DNA of 64,000 nucleotides from Rouxiella sp. S1S-2 (GTDB lineage: Bacteria; Pseudomonadota; Gammaproteobacteria; Enterobacterales; Enterobacteriaceae), in contig NZ_WFKL01000001.1 of assembly GCF_009208105.1 (NCBI RefSeq), forward strand, positions 3,286,001 through 3,350,000, given 5' to 3'. A program made the translations under genes and the position numbers. The notes beneath the pieces are model-generated. The model was not told the origin of the DNA. It made no database searches and worked only from the letters and a program-made list of their open reading frames with translations. Below, in pieces: positions 41,366-50,435 of this stretch. The stretch's first letter is position 1; each line of letters begins with the position of its first letter.

Positions 41366-43152
41366 CGGACACTCTGGCCCCCACCGCGCGTCCTGCCCGC
41401 CACCGCCCCTCCACCTGGTCGCTGCTGCTGCACAATCGGCTGGCGGCCTGCGGATTAGGCGTGCTGCTGATTATTGTATTGGCCGCGCTGCTGGCTCCGC
41501 TGCTGCCGATAGCTGACCCAGACGCGACCAATTTGCTCAATCGACTCCAGCCCCCGCTGTCCAATGGCCACCTACTGGGAACCGACGCGCTGGGCCGGGA
41601 TATGCTGTCGCGCCTGCTGTGGGGAACGCGCGTCTCGCTGGTAGTCGGCATTAGTGCAACGCTTTTGGCGGCATTGCTTGGCACGCTGATTGGCCTTTTA
41701 GCCGGGTATGCCGGTGGCCGTACCGACAGTTTATTAATGCGCTTTATCGACATGCTGATGGCCTTCCCGTATATCTTGCTGGCGCTGGCCATCGTCGCGG
41801 TGCTTGGCCCTGGGCTACTCAACGCCCTGTACGCCATCGCCATCGTCAATATTCCCTTCTTTGCGCGTAATATCCGCGGACTGACGCTGGGTCTGCGCCA
41901 ACGTGATTTTATTCAGGCGGCGCGGCTGTCGGGTAAAAATCATTGGCAGGTGCTGTTTAGCGAAGTATTGCCCAACGTGATGCCGATTATTGTAGTCACA
42001 ATGTCGACCACGCTGGGCTGGATGATCCTCGAGACAGCAGGTTTGTCGTTTCTCGGGCTAGGCACTCAGCCACCGAATGCCGATTTGGGGTCGATGCTAG
42101 GACAGGGCCGCGAGCAGATGTTCAGCGCTCCCTTCGTGACGCTGGTGCCCGGAGTGATGATTTTCCTGCTGGTGATGAGCGTTAACCTGCTGGGTGACGG
42201 CGTGCGTGACGTACTCGACCCGCGACTGAAGTCGGGCGTGTTGCAGCGCGCCAAAGCCATCACCGACGTGCAGCGCAGCACAATACCCGCACAGAAACAG
42301 CCAAGCGCACTGCTGGAGGTAGTTGATTTAAAAGTTAACTTTGGCTCCGGTCCGCAGGCGACGACGGCGGTCAAAGGGGTGAGCTTTCAGGTGGCTAAAG
42401 GCGAATGTCTTGGGCTTATCGGTGAAAGTGGCTCAGGAAAAAGCGTGACGGCGCTTTCGATTATGGGACTGGTGGCTTCTCCGCCTGGCGTTATCACCGC
42501 AGGCGCGGTCTATGTCGCCGGTGAAGAAATGCTTTCGCTGCCGCCCCAGCAGCTCCAACAGCGCCGCGGCGCCAGAGTGGCCTACATTTTTCAGGATCCG
42601 CTGACGACCCTGCATCCCCAGTTCAGCATTGGTTATCAGTTAGCGGAAGCCATTGTTGCCCACCAGCCGCTGAATAAACAGCAGGCAAAAACGCAGGCCG
42701 TTGCCCTGCTCGACCGCGTAGGTATTCAGGACGCACAGCAGCGCTACGACGCCTTTCCTCACCAGCTTTCTGGCGGCCAGCGTCAGCGTGTGGGCATTGC
42801 CATGGCGTTCGCCAACGACCCTGAAATAATCATCGCCGACGAGCCTACCACTGCGCTCGATGTCACCGTTCAGGCCCGCATACTGGAGCTGTTGCAGCAA
42901 CTGCGGCGCGAACGCGGGTTAACGCTGCTGTTTATCACTCATGATTTTGGCGTTGTCAGCCAGATTTGCGATCGCGTGGCGGTGATGCAGCGGGGAGAAA
43001 TTGTTGAAACCGGTGAAACGCGGCAAGTGCTTAATCATCCGCAGCATCCTTACACCCAACGCCTGATTGCCAGCGTGCCGCATCTGGGTCAAGGCCGGCA
43101 GTTCCTGCAACGGGTCAGGCGACTTTATGCTTCAGCCGAGGAGAAAACATGA
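41362..43152 (+). CDS. Fused DppC-like permease and DppD-like ATPase
   Basis: A 596-residue two-domain protein. Residues 1 to about 295 are a DppC-type permease (LGTDALGRDMLSRLLWGTRVSL, DFIQAARLSGKNHWQVLFSEVLPNVMP, GDGVRDVLDPRLK). After a linker of about 20 residues, from about 315 a DppD-type ATPase follows: Walker A GESGSGKS, signature LSGGQRQR, Walker B IIIADEPTTALD, and the C-terminal HPYTQRLIASVP. These are normally separate genes. Such fusions exist in the family and fix the stoichiometry of one ATPase to one membrane subunit. It overlaps both neighbours by 4 bases. Confidence 0.92.
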   Translation: MTDTLAPTARPARHRPSTWSLLLHNRLAACGLGVLLIIVLAALLAPLLPIADPDATNLLNRLQPPLSNGHLLGTDALGRDMLSRLLWGTRVSLVVGISATLLAALLGTLIGLLAGYAGGRTDSLLMRFIDMLMAFPYILLALAIVAVLGPGLLNALYAIAIVNIPFFARNIRGLTLGLRQRDFIQAARLSGKNHWQVLFSEVLPNVMPIIVVTMSTTLGWMILETAGLSFLGLGTQPPNADLGSMLGQGREQMFSAPFVTLVPGVMIFLLVMSVNLLGDGVRDVLDPRLKSGVLQRAKAITDVQRSTIPAQKQPSALLEVVDLKVNFGSGPQATTAVKGVSFQVAKGECLGLIGESGSGKSVTALSIMGLVASPPGVITAGAVYVAGEEMLSLPPQQLQQRRGARVAYIFQDPLTTLHPQFSIGYQLAEAIVAHQPLNKQQAKTQAVALLDRVGIQDAQQRYDAFPHQLSGGQRQRVGIAMAFANDPEIIIADEPTTALDVTVQARILELLQQLRRERGLTLLFITHDFGVVSQICDRVAVMQRGEIVETGETRQVLNHPQHPYTQRLIASVPHLGQGRQFLQRVRRLYASAEEKT

Positions 43153-43949
43153 AAACCGTTATTGAGGTACGTAATCTGGTTAAAACCTTTGGCGGCAGAA
43201 AAAACTGGTTTTCGAGCGCCGAACATCAGGTGAACGCGGTGAAAAATGTTTCCTTTGATCTCAACGCCGGAGAAACATTGGCCATCGTCGGTGAAAGTGG
43301 TTCGGGGAAAAGCACGCTGGCGAGAATGCTGGTCGGCCTTGAGCATCCGACTTCCGGCACGCTGACGCTAATGGGGCAAGACGCGGCACAGTGGCGACAG
43401 CGTGGCGCAAAAGCTTTTGGTAAAACGGTGCAATACGTTTTTCAGGATCCGGTGGCTTCACTAAATCCGCGTAAAACCATTGCCGAGACCCTACGCGTGC
43501 CGCTGGCCCATCTTTGCGGCTATGCCGATGCGCAGCAAAAACAAAAAATGCAGCAACTTATGCAGGCGGTGAATATGCCCCATGACGCCCTTGCCTGTTA
43601 TCCACATGAGTTTTCCGGCGGCCAAGCTCAGCGCCTCGCCATTGCCCGTGCGCTGGCGGCGGAAGCAAAAATTTTGGTGCTTGATGAACCGGTCAGTGCA
43701 CTGGATGTATCGGTGCAGGCGCAAGTTTTATTACTTCTTGAAGAACTAAAACAACAATTTGGCCTATCCTACATATTCATCAGTCACGATTTGGCCGTGG
43801 TGGAATCCATCGCCGACCGCGTGGCGGTGATGTATTTGGGAGAATGGGTTGAGTGTGAAGACAACCACACTCTGTTCTCTCGACCTGCTCACTCTTATAC
43901 CCAAAGTCTGTTGGCAAGCGCACCAAGGCTTATTGCCTTTACGCACTAA
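43149..43949 (+). CDS. Dipeptide-type ABC transporter ATP-binding protein (DppF-like)
   Basis: A 266-residue ATPase: Walker A GESGSGKST, signature FSGGQAQR, Walker B ILVLDEPVSALDV, switch FISHDLAVVESI. The C-terminus is the usual HSYTQSLLAS region, but shorter than in DppF. It is the second ATPase of the importer, acting with the ATPase half of the fused subunit. The GntR gene starts 37 bases after its stop. Confidence 0.92.
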   Translation: MKTVIEVRNLVKTFGGRKNWFSSAEHQVNAVKNVSFDLNAGETLAIVGESGSGKSTLARMLVGLEHPTSGTLTLMGQDAAQWRQRGAKAFGKTVQYVFQDPVASLNPRKTIAETLRVPLAHLCGYADAQQKQKMQQLMQAVNMPHDALACYPHEFSGGQAQRLAIARALAAEAKILVLDEPVSALDVSVQAQVLLLLEELKQQFGLSYIFISHDLAVVESIADRVAVMYLGEWVECEDNHTLFSRPAHSYTQSLLASAPRLIAFTH

Positions 43950-43986
43950 GGGTTACTGGCAACACTTTGATTACGGTAAGGAATTT

Positions 43987-44766
43987 ATGAGCAATTATCC
44001 TATATCCAAAGAAGGCTCTCCCGTTGCAGATCCGGCTCGACGAAAGCGCACGGACGAGATTGTCGATGAGATAAAAAGGACCATTATCAGCGACAATCTG
44101 GTCCCTGGCGATCGACTGCCGCAGGAGAAAGACCTGACCACGCGTTTTGCAGCCGGTAAAGGCACCGTGCGTGAGGCGCTAAAATCACTTGAGGTTCAGG
44201 GGCTTATCCGCACTCGCACCGGTCCTGGCGGGGGCGCTTTTATCGAGTCGATGAGTGAAACCCGCGCAATGAGCCTGCTGTCGAATTATCTGTTTACCCG
44301 CCAAATTTCAATCAGTGACATTTATGCCCTGCGAAAAGCGCTGGAACCTATTGTGGCGGTCAGCGCCATCAACAATATGGATCAAGCCGGTTTCGACAAG
44401 CTTCACGAACTGATTGGCGTTTACGACCATGAGCCTGCGGACGAGCAGGAACGCTGGGATCAGCGCATGGCCGAACTTGATTTCCACGGCGTGGTTGCCA
44501 GCTATTCCGATAACGTGCTGCTGGCGTTTATCTGCCATTTCCTGCAGCGTTTGTTAAAGGATTTGGCGGTATGCAAGGACATTTATCAGCGCCCCGAGCC
44601 GGTTCAGCGCGGCGCCGGCATTGAATATCAGTACTGCCTGATTGAGGCTATGCGCCGCAAAGACGCGCAAAAGGTGGAACAGATAATGACCGAGCATATG
44701 GCTCACGCGGAGAAGGCGATGGTGGCACTTCAGGCCACGCTGGATGAGCGCTTTTTAAGTGATTAA
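43987..44766 (+). CDS. GntR-family regulator of the FadR/FCD subfamily
   Basis: 259 residues from the ATG at 43987 (AAGGA site); a longer frame overlapping the ATPase gene is not supported. The winged helix (IKRTIISDNLVPGDRLPQEKDLTTRFAAGKGTVREALKSLEVQGLIRTRTGPGGGAFI) is followed by an all-helical FCD ligand domain. FCD proteins sense carboxylates or amino acids. As the last gene of the ABC operon it probably regulates transport in response to the imported compound. Confidence 0.88.
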   Translation: MSNYPISKEGSPVADPARRKRTDEIVDEIKRTIISDNLVPGDRLPQEKDLTTRFAAGKGTVREALKSLEVQGLIRTRTGPGGGAFIESMSETRAMSLLSNYLFTRQISISDIYALRKALEPIVAVSAINNMDQAGFDKLHELIGVYDHEPADEQERWDQRMAELDFHGVVASYSDNVLLAFICHFLQRLLKDLAVCKDIYQRPEPVQRGAGIEYQYCLIEAMRRKDAQKVEQIMTEHMAHAEKAMVALQATLDERFLSD

Positions 44767-44795
44767 CCGTTTTTTATGTCATTAATGGCGAAACA

Positions 44796-44822
44796 AACGG
44801 CCTGTTTATTCAGCAGGCCGTT
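44796..44822. terminator. Bidirectional terminator between GntR and CDF genes
   Basis: AACGGCCTG and CAGGCCGTT form a perfect 9-bp stem with a 9-base loop between two convergent genes. No long T run follows on either side. Confidence 0.7.
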
Positions 44823-44834
44823 GATTTGAGGGGA

Positions 44835-45767
44835 TTACTTAAACAGATTGTCCAACCGGTCGTCGTCGATACCCGCTGGTTCAAGGTGCGCAGTCACGTC
44901 CGCCGCGCCAAACAGCAGCCTTACGGCGGCCTCTGCCGCATCACCAATGTCATGACCGACGTCGACTGAAAGCTTACCGTCCACTTCAAGATGAAACTCA
45001 ACGAATACGCGGTCGCCGCCGTTGCGGGTGCGAATATCGTGCACACCTTTAACCCCTTCACAGCTCATTACCGCCGCCCTGACCCGCTTACGATCTTCAA
45101 CATCAAGTTCACGATCCAGCAGCTGTTTTAAAGCATCGGCCGCCATGCCTTTGGCGTTCCAAATCATATATAAGGAGATCAGCAGCGCGCCCACCGAGTC
45201 AGAGCGAGTCCAGCCAAGATAATGTTCCAGCACCAGCGCAAGTAGCACAGCAACGTTTACCGCTACGTCGGTGACATAGTGCGCGCGGTCAGCGGCAATG
45301 GCGGTTGAGCCGGTACGCTTAACCACGTAGCTCTGCATCAGTACCAGACCGGCTGCTGCAATCGAGCTGCCAATAATAACCCAAATGCCAAGCCCCAACG
45401 CCGCCAATGGCTGAGGATTAAGCAGGCGACCCAGTGATTCTCCGCCAAGTACCAGACCCGCCGCGCCGAGCAACAGCGCCTGTACAAACGCCGCCACGGC
45501 CTCGGCTTTGCCATGTCCGTAGCGATGGCCTTTATCGGCCGGACGTCCGGCGTAGCGCACACCTATCAGCGTGACCAGCGAAGCGAGCACGTCAACCAGC
45601 CCATCGGCTGCCGAAGTGAGTAATGACATGGAGCCGGTAGCCGCCCATGCCCAAACTTTTACGCTGACGAGAATTAACGCCACTATCAGGGACACCATCG
45701 ATGCAAATCGAGTAAGGCCTTTATAAGGTCCATCATGACTTGCAGGGGAAGTCGTTGAATCTGTCAT
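44835..45767 (-). CDS. Cation diffusion facilitator, FieF-like
   Basis: A 310-residue inner-membrane metal exporter with six helices and a C-terminal cytoplasmic domain. Metal sites match FieF: SAADGLVDVLASL in helix 2, HRYGHGKAEAVAAF before helix 3, and ADRAHYVTDVAVN in helix 5. The cytoplasmic part (VKGVHDIRTRNGGDRVFVEFHLEVDG) has the usual metal-regulatory fold. It should export Zn2+, Fe2+ or Cd2+ against protons. It diverges enough from E. coli FieF that it may be a second paralogue. Confidence 0.9.
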   Translation of the reverse strand: MTDSTTSPASHDGPYKGLTRFASMVSLIVALILVSVKVWAWAATGSMSLLTSAADGLVDVLASLVTLIGVRYAGRPADKGHRYGHGKAEAVAAFVQALLLGAAGLVLGGESLGRLLNPQPLAALGLGIWVIIGSSIAAAGLVLMQSYVVKRTGSTAIAADRAHYVTDVAVNVAVLLALVLEHYLGWTRSDSVGALLISLYMIWNAKGMAADALKQLLDRELDVEDRKRVRAAVMSCEGVKGVHDIRTRNGGDRVFVEFHLEVDGKLSVDVGHDIGDAAEAAVRLLFGAADVTAHLEPAGIDDDRLDNLFK

Positions 45768-46014
45768 ACAGTTGTCCTGAAAGGTGCACGGTCTAAATAG
45801 GATGAAATGAAATTACTGTGCTGCAGAGGCGTGTACTTTGCCACTTTTCGTATCCGCTATAAAGAATTATCGACCGTTACTGTACAAAGGCCGACCGAAC
45901 AGCCATAAGGTAAAGGTACTGACTTAAATTTACTTGCTTTTACAACAATATCTTCTAGGGTAAAACGAGCTTCTTTTAAATCCTCGTCATGGCACTCCAC
46001 GTGCCGACTCTTCG

Positions 46015-47250
46015 ATGAGCAACACAACCAGCGATCATAACAACATGACAGATAACAAAAAAGAGATGGAATCACGCGGCACTGATGCACCAGAAAGTAC
46101 CCAGTCAGAAATCAAATCAACGCACGTTAAAGCGGGAGAAGGCCATACCAGCCCTGACGATAGCACGGACAGTCAAAAGGATAATGGTGATAAAAAAGAC
46201 GCTGAGAACCGCAAGGGTCCGGGTAAGAAACCACTCATTATTTTAGGCATTGTGGTGCTGGTTGTGGTGATAGCCGCGGCTATTTTCTGGTTTTTAAACC
46301 GTAACCTTGAAACCACTGATGACGCCTTTACTGAAGGCAACACCGTCACTGTTGCGCCTAAAATTGCCGGTTATGTGGTAAATCTGGCGGTTAAAGACAA
46401 CGAATTTGTCAAAAAAGGTCAGTTGGTGGTGCAGATTGACCCACGTGACGCCACCGCGCAGCGCGATCAGGCCAATGCACAGTTAGGTTTGGCGGTGTCA
46501 CAGCTTCATCAGGCCCAGGTACAGTTTGATTTGGCTAAAGTACAGTATCCGGCGCAGCTGGCTCAGGCCAAGGCGCAGGAAGCGCGTGCCGAGGCCAACT
46601 TGCTCAATGCAACCGCGGATTATCGCCGTCAGCGCGGCGTTGACCCACGCGCAACCTCACAGCAAAACATTGATACCGCCAGCGCTCAACTGCGTTCTGC
46701 CAATGCCGACCTGGCCAATGCCAAGGCACAGGTTGACGTTGCCGCGCAGGTTCAACTGCAGATCCGTAACGCCGAAACTAACGTAGAGGCGCGTCAGCAG
46801 CAGGTTGAACAGGCCAAGGCCCAGTTGGAAACGGCTAACCTTAACCTTTCCTATGCCGACGTTCGCGCGCCGTTTGACGGCTTCGTGACGATGCGTAATG
46901 TGCAGTTGGGTACGCTGGTGCAGGCAGGTTCTTCACTGTTCTCACTGGTTTCTCCAGATATCTGGATAACCGCCAATTTTAAAGAGTCACAGCTTGAACG
47001 TATGAAGCCGGGAGACAAGGTTGATGTAAAAATTGACGCCTACCCAAACATTACACTGCACGGTCACGTAGACAGTATTCAGCAGGGTACCGGCTCTCGC
47101 TTCTCGGCCTTCCCGGCTGAAAATGCCACCGGCAACTATGTGAAAATCGTTCAACGCGTTCCGGTTAAAATTGTTATCGAAAGCGGACTCGACCCTAAAA
47201 AACCGTTGCCATTGGGGCTGTCTGTTGACCCTACGGTAACCGTTGAATGA
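46015..47250 (+). CDS. emrA: EmrA-like membrane fusion protein
   Basis: A 411-residue periplasmic adaptor of the HlyD/EmrA family. A single membrane anchor (PLIILGIVVLVVVIAAAIFWFL, about residues 74-95) follows an unusually long, hydrophilic cytoplasmic N-terminus rich in Asp, Lys, Ser and Thr. The lipoyl half-motifs surround a long coiled coil (residues about 160-280), and FDGFVTMRNVQLGTLVQAGSSLFSL completes the barrel. It links the EmrB-like pump encoded next to the outer-membrane factor. Its stop overlaps the emrB start. Confidence 0.9.
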   Translation: MSNTTSDHNNMTDNKKEMESRGTDAPESTQSEIKSTHVKAGEGHTSPDDSTDSQKDNGDKKDAENRKGPGKKPLIILGIVVLVVVIAAAIFWFLNRNLETTDDAFTEGNTVTVAPKIAGYVVNLAVKDNEFVKKGQLVVQIDPRDATAQRDQANAQLGLAVSQLHQAQVQFDLAKVQYPAQLAQAKAQEARAEANLLNATADYRRQRGVDPRATSQQNIDTASAQLRSANADLANAKAQVDVAAQVQLQIRNAETNVEARQQQVEQAKAQLETANLNLSYADVRAPFDGFVTMRNVQLGTLVQAGSSLFSLVSPDIWITANFKESQLERMKPGDKVDVKIDAYPNITLHGHVDSIQQGTGSRFSAFPAENATGNYVKIVQRVPVKIVIESGLDPKKPLPLGLSVDPTVTVE

Positions 47251-48815
47251 GTGCCGAACATAGCAGTTGGGTTCCCAAAAGTAATCCGTGGGCGGTGGCC
47301 ATTGTGGTCACCATCGCGGTATTTATGGAAATTCTGGATACCACCATCGTCAACGTGGCGCTGCCGCACATCGCGGGGTCACTCTCCTCAAGCTACGATG
47401 AATCCACCTGGGTACTGACGTCTTATCTGGTGGCCAACGGCATCGTGCTGCCGGTTTCGGCGTTCCTCAGCCGAACGTTTGGCCGCAAAAATTATTTCAT
47501 GATTTGTATCCTGATGTTTACCGTCTGCTCCTTCCTGTGCGGGATTGCCACCGAACTGTGGCAGATGATCCTATTCCGCCTGCTGCAAGGGTTCTTTGGC
47601 GGGGGTTTGCAACCGGTGCAACAGTCAGTATTGCTCGACTATTTTAAAAAAGAAGATCGCGGCAAAGCGTTTGGCCTTTCTTCAATTGCGATTATCGTCG
47701 CGCCTATCCTTGGCCCTACTCTCGGCGGTTTAATCACCGACAGCTACAGCTGGCGTTGGGTATTTTTGATCAACATTCCTATTGGGGTTATTGCGCTGAT
47801 TGCCATTTATCAGCTGCTTGAAGACCCGCCGTGGGAGAAAAAATCTAAGGACAAGCTCAGTATCGACTACATCGGTATTGGCCTGATAACGCTGGGGCTT
47901 GGCTGTCTGCAGGTAATGATGGACCGCGGCGAAGATGAAGACTGGTTCCAATCCGGCTTTATCGTGACCTTTGCGGTGTTGGCGATTGTGGGCATTGTGG
48001 GGGCCGTTTACTGGCTGCTGTATGCCAAAAAGCCGGTCGTCGACTTACGCTGCCTGAAAGACCGCAACTTTGCCGTCTCGTGCCTGTTGATGGGCGGCAT
48101 GGCTATGATCCTTTACGGCAGCTCGGTGGTTATCCCGCAGTTGGCTCAGCAGCAGTTAGGCTATACCGCTACCCTTTCCGGTCTGGTGATGTCGCCGGGC
48201 GCGTTGCTCATCGTATTCAGTATTCCGCTGGTGCTTAAACTGATGCCCATGGTGCAAACGCGTTACCTGATTGCCTTTGGTTTCACTGTGATGATGCTGT
48301 CGTTTATCTATTCAATGACACTGGTACCCAATATCGATTTTGAAACGCTGGTGATGTTCCGCAGCGCGCAGTCGTTAGGGCTGGGCTTCCTGTTTGTGCC
48401 GCTGACCACTATTGCGTTTGTGACACTGCCGCAGCGCATGAACGCCGACGGCGCGGCACTGTTTACCATGTTCCGCAACGTCGCGGGATCGATTGGTATT
48501 TCGCTGTCCACGGCGGGGGTAACCGAACGTTCGCAGGCCAACAGTGCGCACATGGTGCACAACATGACGCCTTTGAATGAGCAATTTAATTTGGCGGTGC
48601 AGAAAGGCGCGGCGGCGATCCGCGACTTTACCAGCCTTGCGGGCGACCCCACCGCGCTGGCAACCAGTCGAATGTATCAAGAGATGGTTTCCCAATCGCG
48701 GATCCTCGCCTATATCGATGTGTTCAGCTACTGCGCGATTGTTGCCTGTATTTTGATCCCATTTTGTTTCCTGCTTTCGCCAGTTAAGAGCGAAGGCAAT
48801 GCCGGAGCCCATTAA
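47247..48815 (+). CDS. emrB: EmrB-like MFS multidrug exporter
   Basis: A 522-residue inner-membrane protein with 14 predicted helices. The family D motif is MEILDTTIVNVALPHIAGSL, the loop 2-3 motif SAFLSRTFGRKN, and RLLQGFFGGGLQPVQQSVLLDYF is characteristic of EmrB/DHA2. It exports hydrophobic compounds and uncouplers by proton antiport through the EmrA and outer-membrane subunits encoded on either side. Four-base overlap upstream and near-contact downstream indicate one operon. Confidence 0.93.
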   Translation: MSAEHSSWVPKSNPWAVAIVVTIAVFMEILDTTIVNVALPHIAGSLSSSYDESTWVLTSYLVANGIVLPVSAFLSRTFGRKNYFMICILMFTVCSFLCGIATELWQMILFRLLQGFFGGGLQPVQQSVLLDYFKKEDRGKAFGLSSIAIIVAPILGPTLGGLITDSYSWRWVFLINIPIGVIALIAIYQLLEDPPWEKKSKDKLSIDYIGIGLITLGLGCLQVMMDRGEDEDWFQSGFIVTFAVLAIVGIVGAVYWLLYAKKPVVDLRCLKDRNFAVSCLLMGGMAMILYGSSVVIPQLAQQQLGYTATLSGLVMSPGALLIVFSIPLVLKLMPMVQTRYLIAFGFTVMMLSFIYSMTLVPNIDFETLVMFRSAQSLGLGFLFVPLTTIAFVTLPQRMNADGAALFTMFRNVAGSIGISLSTAGVTERSQANSAHMVHNMTPLNEQFNLAVQKGAAAIRDFTSLAGDPTALATSRMYQEMVSQSRILAYIDVFSYCAIVACILIPFCFLLSPVKSEGNAGAH

Positions 48816-48816
48816 T

Positions 48817-50361
48817 ATGTCGGCCTATGTATCACGCTTTACCCTTTCTGCTCTGGCACTGGCGCTGGTTGGCTGCTCGGTGGGGCCAGATTATCAGGCG
48901 CCGCAGGCGAAAACGCCCAGTGCCTACAATGATGTGAATCATCCGAAGAAAAATCCGGCCGACTCTATCGCCCTGTCGTCTCAGCCGAGCCCACTGTGGT
49001 GGAAATCATTTAAAGACCCGCAGCTTGATAGCCTGATTGACCGTGCGATTGCCGGCAATATTTCGCTTCAGCAGGCGGTGCTGCGCATCGCCGGTGCGCG
49101 TGAACAGGTGACCCAGGCCAAAGGGGCCTGGATGCCTTCCGTCAACGCCAGCGCCAAGGCCACGCGCCAGCAGCTGGGTCTGCGAGGCGAGTTGGAGTCA
49201 ACCGGTGCACAGGGTAAAATTGACGCCCTGAGCCCCGAAGCGGCGAGCGCTATCGATACTGCCACCGACCCTATCAATATTTATCAGGGCAGCTTTGATG
49301 CCAGCTGGGAGCTTGACCTGTTCGGCGGCACCCGTCGTTCGGTAGAGATGGCCGATGCGCAGACGCAGTCTTCCGTCGAGAGCCGCAACGATGCGCTGGT
49401 TTCTCTGCAGGCCGAAGTGGCGCGAACGTATCTGCAACTGCGCGGCGCACAAACGGTGTTGGCAGCTATTCAGACCCAAATAGACGTCGCTCAACAAACG
49501 CTGGAACTGACACAGAGTCAGGCCCAACACGGACTGGCACCGCAGCTCGACGTTGAAAACTCACGCGCCCAGCTCGGATCTTTACGCGCCCAGCTGCCGC
49601 AGTATGAGTCCCAGCAGCGTCAGGCAATGAACGGGCTAGCCGTGTTACTGGGACAGATCCCAGGCGCACTGGACGGCGAGCTGACGCAGTTTAAACCGCT
49701 GCCGACCATTCCGGCCGTTGTGGCCGTGGGCGTACCGTCGGAGCTGGCACGCCGTCGTCCTGACGTGCGCAAGGCCGAGGCAGACCTTCACGCTGCCACC
49801 GCCAACATCGGTGTTTCGGTCGCTCAACTGTTCCCGAGTATTTCACTCACCGGGCAATTTGGGATGCGCAACAGCGACTCGGGTTATCTCACCGACTGGA
49901 GCAGTCATTTCTATTCGTTCGGTCCACAGGTTTCTATCCCCATTTTCCAGGGTGGACGTCTGGTCTCCAGCGTAAGACTCTCGCGTGCACAGCAGGCCAA
50001 CGCCGTGCTCAGCTACCGCCAGACGGTGCTCACCGCGCTGCAAGATGTCGATAATGCGCTGGTGAACTATCGCACCGATCAGGACCGAGTCAACGGTCTC
50101 GAAGAGTCGGCCAATGCGCTGCAAACCAGCTTTGAACTGGCCACCGACGGCTATAAAAAAGGGTTGTCTTCGTTTATTAACGTGCTTGATGCGCAGCGCC
50201 AGTTGGCCCAGGCGCGCCAACAGAGTGCCGAAGCCAAGGTGCAGACCAGTACCGATCTGGTCACCTTGTATAAATCGCTCGGCGGAGGCTGGGAGCCGTA
50301 TCAGAACTACAAACTGCCGAGCTACAGCGTATTTGGACCGGCGGAAACGGTTAAACCGTAA
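48817..50361 (+). CDS. NodT-family outer-membrane efflux lipoprotein
   Basis: 514 residues from the ATG at 48817 (GGAG site), giving a lipoprotein signal with lipobox LVGC near residue 20. An upstream ATG at 48799 overlaps emrB. TolC/OprM-type repeats are seen in PLWWKSFKDPQLDSLIDRAIAGNISLQQAVLRI and in the second copy around RRPDVRKAEADLHAATANIGVSVAQLFPSISLTG. It forms the trimeric exit duct for the EmrAB pump. Having the outer-membrane factor in the operon differs from E. coli emrAB, which uses TolC. Confidence 0.92.
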   Translation: MSAYVSRFTLSALALALVGCSVGPDYQAPQAKTPSAYNDVNHPKKNPADSIALSSQPSPLWWKSFKDPQLDSLIDRAIAGNISLQQAVLRIAGAREQVTQAKGAWMPSVNASAKATRQQLGLRGELESTGAQGKIDALSPEAASAIDTATDPINIYQGSFDASWELDLFGGTRRSVEMADAQTQSSVESRNDALVSLQAEVARTYLQLRGAQTVLAAIQTQIDVAQQTLELTQSQAQHGLAPQLDVENSRAQLGSLRAQLPQYESQQRQAMNGLAVLLGQIPGALDGELTQFKPLPTIPAVVAVGVPSELARRRPDVRKAEADLHAATANIGVSVAQLFPSISLTGQFGMRNSDSGYLTDWSSHFYSFGPQVSIPIFQGGRLVSSVRLSRAQQANAVLSYRQTVLTALQDVDNALVNYRTDQDRVNGLEESANALQTSFELATDGYKKGLSSFINVLDAQRQLAQARQQSAEAKVQTSTDLVTLYKSLGGGWEPYQNYKLPSYSVFGPAETVKP

Positions 50362-50374
50362 TCATGCTGTCAGG

Positions 50375-50399
50375 AAGGCCGGAAATCCTCCGGCCTTTT
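50375..50399 (+). terminator. Terminator of the emrA-emrB-outer-membrane-factor operon
   Basis: AAGGCCGG and CCGGCCTT form a perfect 8-bp stem with a 7-base loop, running into a T tract, 14 bp after the stop. Confidence 0.85.
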
Positions 50400-50435
50400 C
50401 TCCTCCATTGACCTTCTCACCTACGGGTTATTCCG

